From Hypericibacter terrae (GTDB lineage Bacteria; Pseudomonadota; Alphaproteobacteria; Dongiales; Dongiaceae): a DNA stretch of 64,000 nucleotides. This document shows, piece by piece, positions 8,345 through 16,619 of this stretch. The DNA lies in contig NZ_CP042906.1 of assembly GCF_008728855.1 (NCBI RefSeq), positions 5,830,119 to 5,894,118 of the forward strand, given 5' to 3'. How positions within the stretch are numbered: the first letter of the stretch is position 1; the number at the start of each line of letters is the position of its first letter. The translations under genes and the position numbers were made by a program. Below the pieces are notes generated by a model. It ran no database searches, had not been told where the DNA came from, and worked only from the letters and a program-made list of their open reading frames with translations.

Positions 8345-9022
8345 TTGTCCCGGCCGGGCCGGCCCGAACTCGTCATCTTCGATTGCGACGGCGTCCTCGT
8401 CGACAGCGAGGTCATCGCCTGCCGGGTGCTGTCCGAGAGCCTGGCGGAGGCCGGCATCCCCGTCGCGGCCGACGACATCGCCGAAAATTATGTGGGCTTG
8501 AGCGCCGCGACGATCTTCGCGGATATCGAGCGGCGGACCGGCCGGCGCGTGCCCGAGGATTTCGCCCCGTCGACACGCCCCCGGCTCGAGGCGGCCTTCG
8601 CGGCGGAGCTGGCGGCGATGCCCGGGGTCGCCACGGCGCTCGCCGCGATCGCGACCCGGGTCTGCGTCGCCTCCAGCAGCGCGCCGGTGCGGCTGCGCCA
8701 TTCGCTGACCCTGACCGGACTGATCGACCGCTTCAGCCCGCATATCTTCAGCGCCGAGCAGGTCGCGCGCGGCAAGCCCGCGCCCGATCTCTTCCTGCTC
8801 GCGTCCGCGACGATGGGCGTGCGGCCCGAGGCCTGCTGGGTCATCGAGGACAGCCGGGCCGGGATCGAGGCGGCGGGCGCGGCCGGCATGATGGCGATCG
8901 GATTCAGCGGCGGCTCGCATTGCCGCGCCGATCACGGCGAGCGGCTGCGCCAGGCCGGCGCCACGCGCGTCCTGGCGTCGATGGATGAATTGACGAGCTT
9001 GCTGGCAGCGACGTCGCGCTGA
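8345..9022 (+). CDS. HAD-IA family hydrolase, phosphoglycolate phosphatase-like
   Basis: A 225-residue phosphatase of the haloacid dehalogenase superfamily. Motif I is FDCDGVLVDSE at residues about 12-22 with the nucleophile Asp. Motif II is VASSSAP, the motif III lysine is in RGKPAPDLFLLA, and motif IV is CWVIEDSRAGIEAA. A helical cap domain lies between motifs I and II. The start is TTG at 8345, preceded by AGGAGCGCCAGGG. The substrate is uncertain: beta-phosphoglucomutase-like and phosphoglycolate phosphatase-like members look similar. It is convergent with the cyclase genes. Confidence 0.82.
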   Translation: MSRPGRPELVIFDCDGVLVDSEVIACRVLSESLAEAGIPVAADDIAENYVGLSAATIFADIERRTGRRVPEDFAPSTRPRLEAAFAAELAAMPGVATALAAIATRVCVASSSAPVRLRHSLTLTGLIDRFSPHIFSAEQVARGKPAPDLFLLASATMGVRPEACWVIEDSRAGIEAAGAAGMMAIGFSGGSHCRADHGERLRQAGATRVLASMDELTSLLAATSR

Positions 9023-9035
9023 CGTCCCCCGCGGC

Positions 9036-10193
9036 TCAGGGCAGCCCGAAGATCTCCTGCGGGACCTCGATGCCCTTGAGCGGATGCTGGCCCAGCGATT
9101 TCAGGCGCGAGCCGCAGGGCGAGGCGAAGGGCCGCGAGGTCAGGAGCGTGCGGTCGAGCTCGGGACAGAGCGATTCGATCCGGGTCACCAGATTGACCGC
9201 GGGCCCGATCACAGTGAAATCGAGGCGCGTCGCCGCGCCGATATTGCCATACATCACCGGACCGTGATGCAGCCCGAGGCCGACCTTGAGCTCGGGCTTG
9301 GCCGCGCGCCCGCGCACCTGGTTGAGCTCGTCGAGATCGAGCAGCGCGCGCTCGGCCGCGGTCAGCGCATCGCGGCAGGCCCGGTCGCGATCGAGATCGT
9401 CGCGCATCGGAAAGATCGCCAGCATGGCGTCGCCGACGAATTTGAGAATCTCGCCGCCCATGGCCTCGACCGGCACCGCCATGCAGCCGAAATAATCGTC
9501 CAGCAGCTCGACGATCTGGTCGCGCTCGAGCCGGTCGCTCAGTTGCGTGAAGCCGCGCAGGTCGCAATACCAGAGGGCCGCCGCCAGCGTGGTCGCCTCG
9601 CCACGGCGGATCGAGCCGGTAAGCACGCGCCTTCCGGCCTCGCGGCCGAGATAGGTGTCGAGCAGGGTCGCGGTGGTGCGGCGCTGATGCAGCACCTCGA
9701 TCGTGACGCTCAGTGCCGGCACCAGATCCTGGATCACCGTCAGATCCTGGTCGCTGAACCCGCCCGGCGACCGGCTCGCCCAGGAGATGCCGTGAATCTC
9801 GCCCTGGCCGAACCTCATCGGCGTGACGAGATAATCGGTGAAGCCCTCGCGCTTCAGATCGTGCAGGATCGGATAGTCGAACGCGCTCTCGGGTCCTTCG
9901 AGCCGGCGGCGGATCGTGAGCGCGGTGTTGTAGCAGGCCGCGAGCGGGCTGCGCGCGAAGGCATCGGAGATCGCGGTCTCGTGACCGTAGAGCGTCTCTT
10001 CGATCGGATGGTCCGGCGTCCAGAGCACGCGCAAGCCCGCGACCTGCGGGTGAAGCGCGCGCAGATGGATGCCGACGCGCGCCAGATGCACGCCCGCGGC
10101 GACCAGCCGCCGGGCCATGCCGTCCAGCAGTTCGCCGGGATCGGCGCTGTACCGGCCTTCCTCCAGCAGCCAGCGTTCGATGGCTGCGGTCAT
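9036..10193 (-). CDS. Class III adenylate cyclase (second of a tandem pair)
   Basis: A 385-residue soluble enzyme predicted to make cAMP from ATP. Residues 1 to about 195 form an N-terminal sensor-like domain without recognised motifs. The catalytic domain follows: metal-binding D211 (YCDLRGF) and D255 (KFVGDAML), adenine-specifying K251 and D325 (LDFTVIG), and the transition-state pair N334/R338 (NLVTR). All key residues of an active homodimeric cyclase are present. Its ATG overlaps the stop of the paralogous upstream gene (ATGA), so the two are translationally coupled. Confidence 0.85.
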   Translation of the reverse strand: MTAAIERWLLEEGRYSADPGELLDGMARRLVAAGVHLARVGIHLRALHPQVAGLRVLWTPDHPIEETLYGHETAISDAFARSPLAACYNTALTIRRRLEGPESAFDYPILHDLKREGFTDYLVTPMRFGQGEIHGISWASRSPGGFSDQDLTVIQDLVPALSVTIEVLHQRRTTATLLDTYLGREAGRRVLTGSIRRGEATTLAAALWYCDLRGFTQLSDRLERDQIVELLDDYFGCMAVPVEAMGGEILKFVGDAMLAIFPMRDDLDRDRACRDALTAAERALLDLDELNQVRGRAAKPELKVGLGLHHGPVMYGNIGAATRLDFTVIGPAVNLVTRIESLCPELDRTLLTSRPFASPCGSRLKSLGQHPLKGIEVPQEIFGLP

Positions 10194-11506
10194 GCGGGGT
10201 CGTGGCTGAGCCGGCTGACCTCGTCGGGCAGGCCGAACACCGCCTGGGCGACATGCACCCCCGGCAGTTCAAAATGCCCGAGCGGCACCATCTCGATGCC
10301 GCAGGGCGAAGCGAAGCGCTCGGAGGCCACCAGGCGCCGCCCGAGCTGACGGCAAAGCCGCTCCAGGCGCGTCGTCAGGTTGACGGCATGGCCGATGACG
10401 GTGAAATCGAGCCGGTCGGGGGCACCGATATTGCCATACATGACCGTGCCCGTATGAAGCGCCAGTCCGACCTCGAGCGTGGCTTCGCCCGCCTCGCGCC
10501 GGCCTAAGTTGAGCTCGTCGAGCGCCGTCAGCGCCTGGCGTGCGGCCTTGAGCGCGGTGCGGCAGGCCCGGTCGCGATCGAGATCGTCGGCGATCGGGAA
10601 GATCGCCAGCATGGCGTCGCCGATGAATTTCAGCACCTCGCCGCCCAGCGCCTGCACGGGGGCCGCCATGCAGCCGAAATAGTCGTTGAGCAGCTCGATC
10701 ACCTGGTCGGGCGCCATGCTTTCGCTCAACGCCGTGAAGCCGCGCAGGTCGCAATAGAAGATGGCGGCGGCCATGGTGACGCCGGCGCCGCGCCGGATCT
10801 GGCCCTGCAGCACGCGCTGGCCGGCATCGTGGCCGAGATAGGTGTCGAGCAAAGTCGAGGCGATGCGTTTGGTCTCGCGCACCTCGAGGGCGATGGTGAA
10901 GATCGGGATCAACCCCTTGAAGTAGGCGATCTCCTGCGCGGTGAAGCCGCCGGCGCGGTCGCTCGCGATCGCCAGCGTGTTGATGGTCCCGCTGGTGAAG
11001 AGGACCGGGAGCGCCAGATAGTCGGTGACCCCCTCGGCCTTCAGATCCTTGAGGATCGGGAAGTCGATCGGCGTCGCGGGATCCTCGATCCGCCGGCGCA
11101 CCTCGTTGACGCGACGCTCATGGAGCAGGCGGATCGGGCTGTCGAGATAGGCCGGCTCCTCATAGATGCCGTGCTCGCGCGGCACGATCTTGATCTGCTC
11201 GCGGTTGCGCCACCAATGGAAGCCCTGGGCGGCCACCTGCGGATGCAGGGTGCGCACGCTGACGAAGAAGCGGAACAGCGGGAAGCCGCTCTCGACCAGG
11301 CGACGGCAAAATCCTTCGATCAGCCCCTCGCTCGACTTCTGCTCGCGCCCGTCGATCAGAAGCCAATGCGCGACCGGGTCGGCGCAAGGGGCGGGCGCCG
11401 CGACGGAGGTCTGGGGCTCTTCGGTCAAGGGCTGGTCGGTCAAGGTCTGGGGCATGGAAGCTTCGGCATAGACCCGGGAGTTCGCGTCGGTCAAGAAATC
11501 CACCAT
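10190..11506 (-). CDS. Class III adenylate cyclase (first of a tandem pair)
   Basis: A 438-residue paralogue of the next gene with the same layout: an N-terminal sensor-like domain preceded by a longer low-complexity lead of about 45 residues, then a catalytic domain. Metal-binding D253 and D297, specificity residues K293 and D367, and the NLTTR transition-state segment are intact. The two proteins share long stretches such as STLLDTYLGHDAGQRVL and YCDLRGFTALS, so the pair arose by tandem duplication. The start is ATG 11506; an in-frame ATG at 11455 (MPQTLTDQ) is a plausible alternative because neither has a strong ribosome binding site. Confidence 0.83.
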   Translation of the reverse strand: MVDFLTDANSRVYAEASMPQTLTDQPLTEEPQTSVAAPAPCADPVAHWLLIDGREQKSSEGLIEGFCRRLVESGFPLFRFFVSVRTLHPQVAAQGFHWWRNREQIKIVPREHGIYEEPAYLDSPIRLLHERRVNEVRRRIEDPATPIDFPILKDLKAEGVTDYLALPVLFTSGTINTLAIASDRAGGFTAQEIAYFKGLIPIFTIALEVRETKRIASTLLDTYLGHDAGQRVLQGQIRRGAGVTMAAAIFYCDLRGFTALSESMAPDQVIELLNDYFGCMAAPVQALGGEVLKFIGDAMLAIFPIADDLDRDRACRTALKAARQALTALDELNLGRREAGEATLEVGLALHTGTVMYGNIGAPDRLDFTVIGHAVNLTTRLERLCRQLGRRLVASERFASPCGIEMVPLGHFELPGVHVAQAVFGLPDEVSRLSHDPA

Positions 11507-11722
11507 GAAAGGGCCGGCTTAGCGGATGTGGGTGGCGACGGCAGGCGCGACAATGGGCGCGGGCGACCTCGCATCGCCCCTAAATCCGTAATCCATCAGG
11601 GGATTTGAGGTTAAGCCGGTGAAACCACGACCAGAATGTGGTTGAACCCGGCGCCGCAATCGACCATTTATCGGAGCAGACAGCTAGGTTATTCACCTCG
11701 CGCCCGAGGAGGCGCCCAGCCC

Positions 11723-12280
11723 ATGTTCATTCAGACCGAGCAGACCCCCAATCCGGCCACCCTCAAATTCCTGCCGGGCCGCGACGTGATGGGCGATGGC
11801 ACCGCCAATTTCCCGACCCGCGACACGGCCGACCGCTCGCCCCTGGCACAGCGGCTGTTCCAGATCGAGGGCGTCACCGGCCTCTTCTTCGGTTCCGATT
11901 TTGTCACGGTCACCAAGGCCGAGGACCAGGAATGGAGCCTGATGAAGCCCGCCATCCTCGGCGTCATCATGGAGCATTTCGTCGCCGGCAAGCCGGTCAT
12001 GGCGGAAGGGATCGCCGCGCCGGCCGAAGCCGAGGTCGCGGTCGAGGACGAAGAGATCGTGTCCCAGATCAAGGATCTGCTCGACACGCGCGTGCGCCCC
12101 GCCGTGGCCCAGGATGGCGGCGACATCATCTTCCGCGGCTTCGAGGAAGGCGTCGTCTATCTGCATATGCAGGGCTCCTGCGCCGGCTGCCCGAGCTCGA
12201 CCGCCACGCTCAAGATGGGCATCGAGAACATGCTGAAGCATTACGTGCCCGAGGTGGTCGCGGTCGAAGCGGTGCCGTAA
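11723..12280 (+). CDS. nfuA: NfuA/NifU-type Fe-S cluster carrier protein
   Basis: A 185-residue protein that carries a [4Fe-4S] cluster to target apoproteins. The N-terminal Nfu_N/Scaffold domain is recognisable from MFIQTEQTPNPATLKFLPGR to about residue 90. The C-terminal NifU domain holds the cluster ligands C153 and C156 in GSCAGCPSS. The ATG at 11723 is preceded by GAGGAGG. It is a single-gene unit, divergent from the cyclase pair and closed by a strong terminator. Confidence 0.92.
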   Translation: MFIQTEQTPNPATLKFLPGRDVMGDGTANFPTRDTADRSPLAQRLFQIEGVTGLFFGSDFVTVTKAEDQEWSLMKPAILGVIMEHFVAGKPVMAEGIAAPAEAEVAVEDEEIVSQIKDLLDTRVRPAVAQDGGDIIFRGFEEGVVYLHMQGSCAGCPSSTATLKMGIENMLKHYVPEVVAVEAVP

Positions 12281-12318
12281 AGGGCGGCTCGCCATTCGAC
12301 AAGGGCCCATCAGCGATC

Positions 12319-12354
12319 AGCGCGCCGGTTCACCCCGGCGCGCTTTTGTTTTTT
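12319..12354 (+). terminator. Rho-independent terminator of nfuA
   Basis: A 10-bp perfect stem AGCGCGCCGG / CCGGCGCGCT with a six-base loop, followed by TTTGTTTTTT. It lies 38 bp after the nfuA stop. Confidence 0.88.
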
Positions 12355-12427
12355 GGATGGTTGCGGGCATCGGCCGGAGCCTTCGCTCTCTGGCCGCTCA
12401 CTCTTTCGTCACCCCCTGCTCTCTCTT

Positions 12428-12507
12428 GTCACCCCCGCGAAAGCGGGGGCCCATGCCGATCCAGCGGTGTCGGTTGAGAGCTGGGTCCCCGCTTTCACGG
12501 GGATGAC
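12428..12507. repeat. Dispersed palindromic repeat, CCCCCGCG family, copy 2
   Basis: Ends GTCACCCCCGCGAAAGCGGG and GCTTTCACGGGGATGAC flank a core of about 40 bases. It matches the unit found three times at 53177-53516. With the nfuA terminator it accounts for most of the 307-bp gap at 12281-12587. Confidence 0.8.
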
Positions 12508-12587
12508 AATTCAGCAATGGCAACGGCGACGCCAATCCTGAAGGTAGGCAATGACGGCAGCGTGCTTCCTGAAGCGCCGCCGCCCCC

Positions 12588-13175
12588 TCACTCCACCGGG
12601 ATCGGGTCCAGCGGCCGGGCCATCAGCTCGCGGCCCGGCGGCAGCGCGGAATCGCTGTAGACCGGATAGTTTCGCGAATTGAACAGCTGATAGTGCCACC
12701 ATTCATTGCGATAGAAGTCCCAGTGGGCGGCCGTCATGATGCCCAGCAGGATCGCGCGGTTGCGCTGCGCCTCGACCGGGACGTCGGTGCGCGCATGATG
12801 CGCGATCGGGCGGAACTCGTCGAAGCCGGTGCCCATCTCGAGCTCGCGGCCCGCGGCATCGAGCAGGGTCAGGTCGACGGCGACGCCGCGCGAATGAGGC
12901 GAGCCCCGGCGGGGATCGGCCAGGAACTCCGGATTGGGATCCTTCTTCCACAAGGCCCATTGCGCTTCGCTCGGGCGAAAGGCGTCGAAGATCTTGAAGC
13001 GGTATCCCAGCGCCCGCGCCAGCTCGATCGCGCGCGCCAGCGCGTCGGCCGCATCGCGATGCAGATAGCAGCGCGGATAGGCATAGATCGGCTTGCCGGT
13101 GATGTTGTTGGGCGTGGCATAGGCCAGCTCGATCTCGACATCCCACTGCGGCGGCTTGATTTCGACCAGATCCAT
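12588..13175 (-). CDS. ddpX: D-alanyl-D-alanine dipeptidase (VanX/DdpX family)
   Basis: A 195-residue zinc metallopeptidase that splits D-Ala-D-Ala. Zinc-binding motif SxHxxGxAxD is seen as SPHSRGVAVD, the catalytic Glu and the third zinc ligand as EWWH, and the substrate-region arginine in FDAFRP. There is no signal peptide, so the enzyme is probably cytoplasmic, as for E. coli DdpX. No ddp transporter and no van regulatory genes lie nearby, so a role in cell-wall dipeptide recycling is more likely than glycopeptide resistance. Convergent with nfuA, divergent from tsaB. Confidence 0.85.
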   Translation of the reverse strand: MDLVEIKPPQWDVEIELAYATPNNITGKPIYAYPRCYLHRDAADALARAIELARALGYRFKIFDAFRPSEAQWALWKKDPNPEFLADPRRGSPHSRGVAVDLTLLDAAGRELEMGTGFDEFRPIAHHARTDVPVEAQRNRAILLGIMTAAHWDFYRNEWWHYQLFNSRNYPVYSDSALPPGRELMARPLDPIPVE

Positions 13176-13240
13176 AGGCTCTCTCTCGGCTTATCGCGCC
13201 AATTGTCGCAAGATGGCGCCGGCGCCATAGCTATCAGGAA

Positions 13241-14068
13241 ATGGAGTCTCCGGGAATCCGCATGAGTGAGCCTGTGACCGCAGCCATGGCCGGGACCTCC
13301 GGCTCCGACGGGCCGGCCGGCATGCCGCATGCGCTGACGCTGGCGCCGATCGCCAATCCGACGCTGCTGGCGCTCGACAGCACCGGCAATGCCTGCTCGG
13401 CCGCGGTCTGGCGCGACGGCGCGCTGGCCGCCCACCGGCTGGCGGAGATGACGCGCGGCCATGGCGAAAGGCTGTTGCCGATGGTGGCCGATGTCATGAA
13501 GGCCGCTTCGCTCGACATGGCGGCCCTCGATGCCATCGCGGTGACGATCGGTCCCGGCAGCTTCACGGGCTTGCGCATCGGCCTCGCCGCGGCTCGCGGG
13601 CTGGGCCTGGCCCTGGCGCGACCGGTCGTCGGCATCACCGCCTTTCTTGCCGTTGCTGCCTCGTTGCCGGCGGCCCTGCGCGAGCGCCGCGAGATCCTGG
13701 TGGCGATCGACACCAAGCGCGACGACGTCTTCCTGCAGCGATTCGATCCGGCATTGCGTGCGCTGGCACCGGCAAGGCTGATGACGGTTTCGGAGGCGAT
13801 CGCCGGGCTGCCGCCGGGACCGCTGCTGCTCGCGGGCGATGGCGTGGCGCTGTTGGCGCCGTCGCTGCCGCACGATCGCGATATCGCCACGGCGCCGGGC
13901 TCGGGCCTGATCGAGGCGGCCCTGTTTGCCGGGCTGGTGGCGCGGCTTGTGGCCTGCGGCGGCGGCGGCGCGCCCGAAGGCCCCCTTTTGATGCCCGATC
14001 CTTTCTACCTGCGGGCCCCCGACGTCAAACTGCCGGGCGGCCTTCCGGCCGGCCCGCCCCCGTCATGA
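13241..14068 (+). CDS. tsaB: tRNA threonylcarbamoyladenosine biosynthesis protein TsaB
   Basis: A 275-residue member of the ASKHA-fold TsaB family, the scaffold partner of TsaD in making t6A37 of ANN-decoding tRNAs. Typical segments are LLALDSTGNACSAAVW near the N-terminus, HGERLLPMVADVM, and the hallmark IGPGSFTGLRIGLAAARGL. The first ~35 residues before LALDST are a lineage-specific extension. Start 13241 (ATG, CAGGA upstream) is chosen; ATG 13262 is an alternative. The rimI gene overlaps the stop by four bases, a standard tsaB-rimI pair. Confidence 0.9.
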   Translation: MESPGIRMSEPVTAAMAGTSGSDGPAGMPHALTLAPIANPTLLALDSTGNACSAAVWRDGALAAHRLAEMTRGHGERLLPMVADVMKAASLDMAALDAIAVTIGPGSFTGLRIGLAAARGLGLALARPVVGITAFLAVAASLPAALRERREILVAIDTKRDDVFLQRFDPALRALAPARLMTVSEAIAGLPPGPLLLAGDGVALLAPSLPHDRDIATAPGSGLIEAALFAGLVARLVACGGGGAPEGPLLMPDPFYLRAPDVKLPGGLPAGPPPS

Positions 14069-14565
14069 CGACCGGCGCGCCCAATCTTTCGGTCCGGCCG
14101 ACCGTCGCCTTCGATCTCGATGCGCTGGCCCTGCTCCATGCCGAGGCCTTCGCCCAGGCCTGGGATCAGCCCTGGGACCGCAATTCCATCGCCGCGCTGC
14201 TGGCGATGCCGGGTGCGTTCGGGCTGGTGGGCTTCGTCGACGATGCGCCGGCGGGACTGGTCATCGCTCGCGAGGCCGCGGGCGAGGCCGAGATTCTGAC
14301 CTTGGGCGTCGTTCCCGACGCGCGCCGGCGGGGCCTCGCGCGGCTGCTGCTCGACGAGACCGCCAGCCGGGCCGCCGCGGAAGGGGCCGAGCGGCTCTTC
14401 CTCGAGGTGGCCGAGGACAATCTGGCGGCCCAGGCGCTCTATGCGCATGCCGGCTTCGTCAGGGTCGGGCGCCGCCCCGACTATTACGCGCGGGGTGCCG
14501 GCCTGCGCGTGGCGGCGCTGATCCTGTCTCTGCCCCTGGCGGCCTTGCCCTTTGCGTCGATCTGA
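14065..14565 (+). CDS. rimI: Ribosomal protein S18-alanine N-acetyltransferase-like GNAT
   Basis: A 166-residue GNAT acetyltransferase. The acetyl-CoA loop is VVPDARRRGLARLLLDE (consensus Q/RxxGxG/A), followed by LEVAEDNLAAQALYAHAGF, typical of RimI. It is translationally coupled to tsaB through an ATGA overlap. RimI acetylates the N-terminal alanine of S18; assignment rests on family similarity and the tsaB partner. Its TGA stop lies inside a 12-bp direct repeat. Confidence 0.85.
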   Translation: MTTGAPNLSVRPTVAFDLDALALLHAEAFAQAWDQPWDRNSIAALLAMPGAFGLVGFVDDAPAGLVIAREAAGEAEILTLGVVPDARRRGLARLLLDETASRAAAEGAERLFLEVAEDNLAAQALYAHAGFVRVGRRPDYYARGAGLRVAALILSLPLAALPFASI

Positions 14566-14591
14566 CACAAGAACTGGCCGACACAAGAACT
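14564..14591. repeat. 12-bp direct repeat after rimI
   Basis: GACACAAGAACT occurs at 14564-14575 and again at 14580-14591, a 16-bp period. The first copy overlaps the rimI stop codon. The meaning is unclear; it may be a regulator binding site or replication slippage. Confidence 0.5.
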
Positions 14592-14688
14592 CGACCCCTC
14601 CGTCAGTATCGAGGATCTCAGCCCAGTAGAGCCGACAGTAATGCCTGCGGAGACTCCCCGAGACTTGGCGAATATTGGCGTTTTAATC

Positions 14689-14716
14689 TTGACCGAAGAA
14701 GGTCCGGCCCTATGCT
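14689..14716 (+). promoter_or_regulatory. Candidate promoter of the mucR-like gene
   Basis: TTGACC (14689-14694) and TATGCT (14711-14716) are separated by 16 bp, about 40 bp before the ATG at 14755. The surrounding sequence is locally A/T-richer (AATATTGGCGTTTTAATC). Confidence 0.5.
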
Positions 14717-14754
14717 TGCGCGGCCTTGAAACAACCCCCCGGACCGATCCAACC

Positions 14755-15165
14755 ATGGCCGACACCGCGAAACCCCAGGATCTGCTGCCGCTCGTCGCCG
14801 ATATCGTCTCGGCGCATCTGTCCAATAATTCCGTGCCGGTCGCAGAACTGCCCAACCTCATTCGGGACATCTATCGCGCGCTCTCCACGGTGGGCGAGGC
14901 GGAGATCCCGAGCGAGCGGCCGGAACCCGCGGTGCCGGTGAAGAAATCGGTGTTCCCGGACTACATCGTCTGTCTGGAGGACGGGAAGAAGCTGAAGATG
15001 CTGAAGCGGCATCTGCGGACCGCCTACAACATGACGCCGCAGGAATATCGAGATCGCTGGGGCCTGCCGCCCGACTATCCGATGGTCGCCCCCAACTATG
15101 CCAAGCAGCGCAGCAAGCTGGCCAAGCAGATCGGTCTCGGCACCAAGGCGCGGCGCCGGCGCTGA
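14755..15165 (+). CDS. MucR/Ros family transcriptional regulator, variant zinc finger
   Basis: A 136-residue DNA-binding protein of the alphaproteobacterial MucR/Ros family, which bind AT-rich promoter DNA and act as H-NS-like global repressors. The N-terminal part (about 1-55) resembles the MucR oligomerisation region. The C-terminal finger reads CLEDGKKLKMLKRHLRTAYN. Compared with the Cys2-His2 finger of Ros, C73 and H86 are kept, the second Cys is Asp (D76) and the last His is Tyr (Y91). The tail DYPMVAPNYAKQRSKLAKQIGLG is typical. The ATG at 14755 matches the conserved N-terminus; the frame upstream is not coding. Confidence 0.88.
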   Translation: MADTAKPQDLLPLVADIVSAHLSNNSVPVAELPNLIRDIYRALSTVGEAEIPSERPEPAVPVKKSVFPDYIVCLEDGKKLKMLKRHLRTAYNMTPQEYRDRWGLPPDYPMVAPNYAKQRSKLAKQIGLGTKARRRR

Positions 15166-15258
15166 GGCGCGGGATTTCGTCTCAAAGCCCTTACATTTTA
15201 TACACTTACTGGCGGCCGGCGGCGTTTCCCCACGATAGGCGGACGCCGGGCTTGCCAC

Positions 15259-15264
15259 TATACT
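15259..15264 (+). promoter_or_regulatory. Candidate -10 element before the fur-ols operon
   Basis: TATACT at 15259-15264, about 37 bp before the ATG of the Fur-family gene. No good -35 hexamer is visible, so the call is weak. Confidence 0.25.
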
Positions 15265-15300
15265 TTCGCCAGCCGGGCTCCCGAGGTAGGCTGAGAAACG

Positions 15301-15729
15301 ATGATTTCTCGAATCGAAAAACTGTGCAACGACCGCGGCCTGAAGATGACCGATCAGCGCCGGGTCATCGCGCGCGTCCTCTCGGATGCCCAGGACCACC
15401 CCGATGTGGAACAGGTCTATCGCCGGGCGACCGCGATCGACCCTCGCATTTCGATCTCGACCGTCTATCGAACGGTGAAGCTGTTCGAAGAGGCCAGCAT
15501 TCTCGACCGGCATGATTTCCGCGACGGGCGCGCCCGCTACGAGGAAGTGCCGGAGCATCACCACGATCATCTGATCGATGTGCAGTCCGGCCGCGTCATC
15601 GAATTCAACAATGAAGAGATCGAGAAGCTCCAGCATGCGGTCGCGGAAAAGCTGGGCTATCGCCTGATCGGGCACCGGCTCGAGCTCTATGGCGTGCCGC
15701 TGGTCGGCGGAAAAGAGCGCAAGGAATGA
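15301..15729 (+). CDS. Fur-family metal-dependent regulator
   Basis: A 142-residue protein of the Fur superfamily. The N-terminal winged helix (about 1-80) has LKMTDQRRVIARVL and RISISTVYRTVKLFEEASIL. The C-terminal dimerisation domain contains the metal motif EHHHDHLIDV. The CxxC structural-zinc motifs of classical Fur are absent, as in many alphaproteobacterial Fur/Mur proteins, so it may be a manganese-type (Mur) regulator; this is inference. Its TGA overlaps the ATG of olsB, making a fur-olsB-olsA operon. Whether it controls those genes is not shown by the sequence. Confidence 0.85.
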   Translation: MISRIEKLCNDRGLKMTDQRRVIARVLSDAQDHPDVEQVYRRATAIDPRISISTVYRTVKLFEEASILDRHDFRDGRARYEEVPEHHHDHLIDVQSGRVIEFNNEEIEKLQHAVAEKLGYRLIGHRLELYGVPLVGGKERKE

Positions 15730-16619
15730 GCGGAAGGCCGGTACCGCCGACGGCCGATCGGGTGCTGCCAAGCCGCGCGAAACCTGCGACCTCGGGCTCG
15801 ACCAAGACCGGCAAGCCGGTCGATATCCGGGCCGGCGATCTCGAGCTCCGGCTGGCCGAGACCGAGTCCGAGATCGAGGCGGCGCAGCGCCTGCGCTATC
15901 GCGTGTTCTATCAGGAGATGTCGGCCGAGCCGACGCCGGAAATGGCGGCGGCGGGCCGCGATTTCGACAGCTTCGATCCCTTCTGCGATCACCTCCTGGT
16001 GATCGACCGGCGCGTCGGGGAAGGGGCGGCCGGCGTGGTCGGCACCTATCGCCTGCTGCGCCGTTCGCGCGCCGCCGAGCGCGGCCGGTTCTACTCGGTC
16101 GACGAGTACGACATCGCGCCCCTGGTCGCGCATCCGGGCGAAGTGCTGGAGCTGGGCCGTTCCTGCATCGACGCCGAGCATCGCTCGCGCGCCGCGATGC
16201 AGCTGCTGTGGCGCGGCATCGCCGACTATGTGATGTATCACGACGTGGCGCTCATGTTCGGCTGCGCCTCGCTGCCCGGCATCGACCCGGCGGCCCATGC
16301 GCTGCCGCTCTCCTATCTCTATTACAATCACCTGGCGCCGGAGCAGTTGCGGCCGCACGCCCTGCCGTCGCGCTATGTCGACATGCGGCTGATGCCGCGC
16401 GAAGCGATCGATCTGAAGGCGGCGCTCCTCGCCCTGCCGCCACTGATCAAGGGTTACCTGCGGCTCGGCGGTTTCGTGGGCGACGGCGCCGTGGTCGATA
16501 CCCAGTTCAACACCACCGATGTCTGCGTCATCGTGAAGACGGACTGGGTCACCGACAAATATTTCAAGCATTACACGCGCGAGGATGCCGCCTCGCGCCC
16601 GCCGGCTGGACCCGCTTGA
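15726..16619 (+). CDS. olsB: L-ornithine N(alpha)-acyltransferase (OlsB-like)
   Basis: A 297-residue GNAT-fold acyltransferase that transfers a 3-hydroxyacyl chain from acyl-ACP to ornithine, the first step of ornithine-lipid synthesis. Family landmarks are LRYRVFYQEM, DPFCDHLLVID, GTYRLLRR, LELGRSCIDAEHRSR and the late segment VDTQFNTTDVCVIV. The first ~35 residues are a variable lead. The gene overlaps fur upstream and olsA downstream by four and one bases. Phospholipid-replacing ornithine lipids are common in this class under phosphate stress; regulation here is unknown. Confidence 0.85.
   Translation: MSGRPVPPTADRVLPSRAKPATSGSTKTGKPVDIRAGDLELRLAETESEIEAAQRLRYRVFYQEMSAEPTPEMAAAGRDFDSFDPFCDHLLVIDRRVGEGAAGVVGTYRLLRRSRAAERGRFYSVDEYDIAPLVAHPGEVLELGRSCIDAEHRSRAAMQLLWRGIADYVMYHDVALMFGCASLPGIDPAAHALPLSYLYYNHLAPEQLRPHALPSRYVDMRLMPREAIDLKAALLALPPLIKGYLRLGGFVGDGAVVDTQFNTTDVCVIVKTDWVTDKYFKHYTREDAASRPPAGPA

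Noticed and set aside
9084..10349. Long plus-strand open frame opposite the cyclases
   Set aside because: High-GC antisense shadow; the minus-strand frame carries all family motifs.
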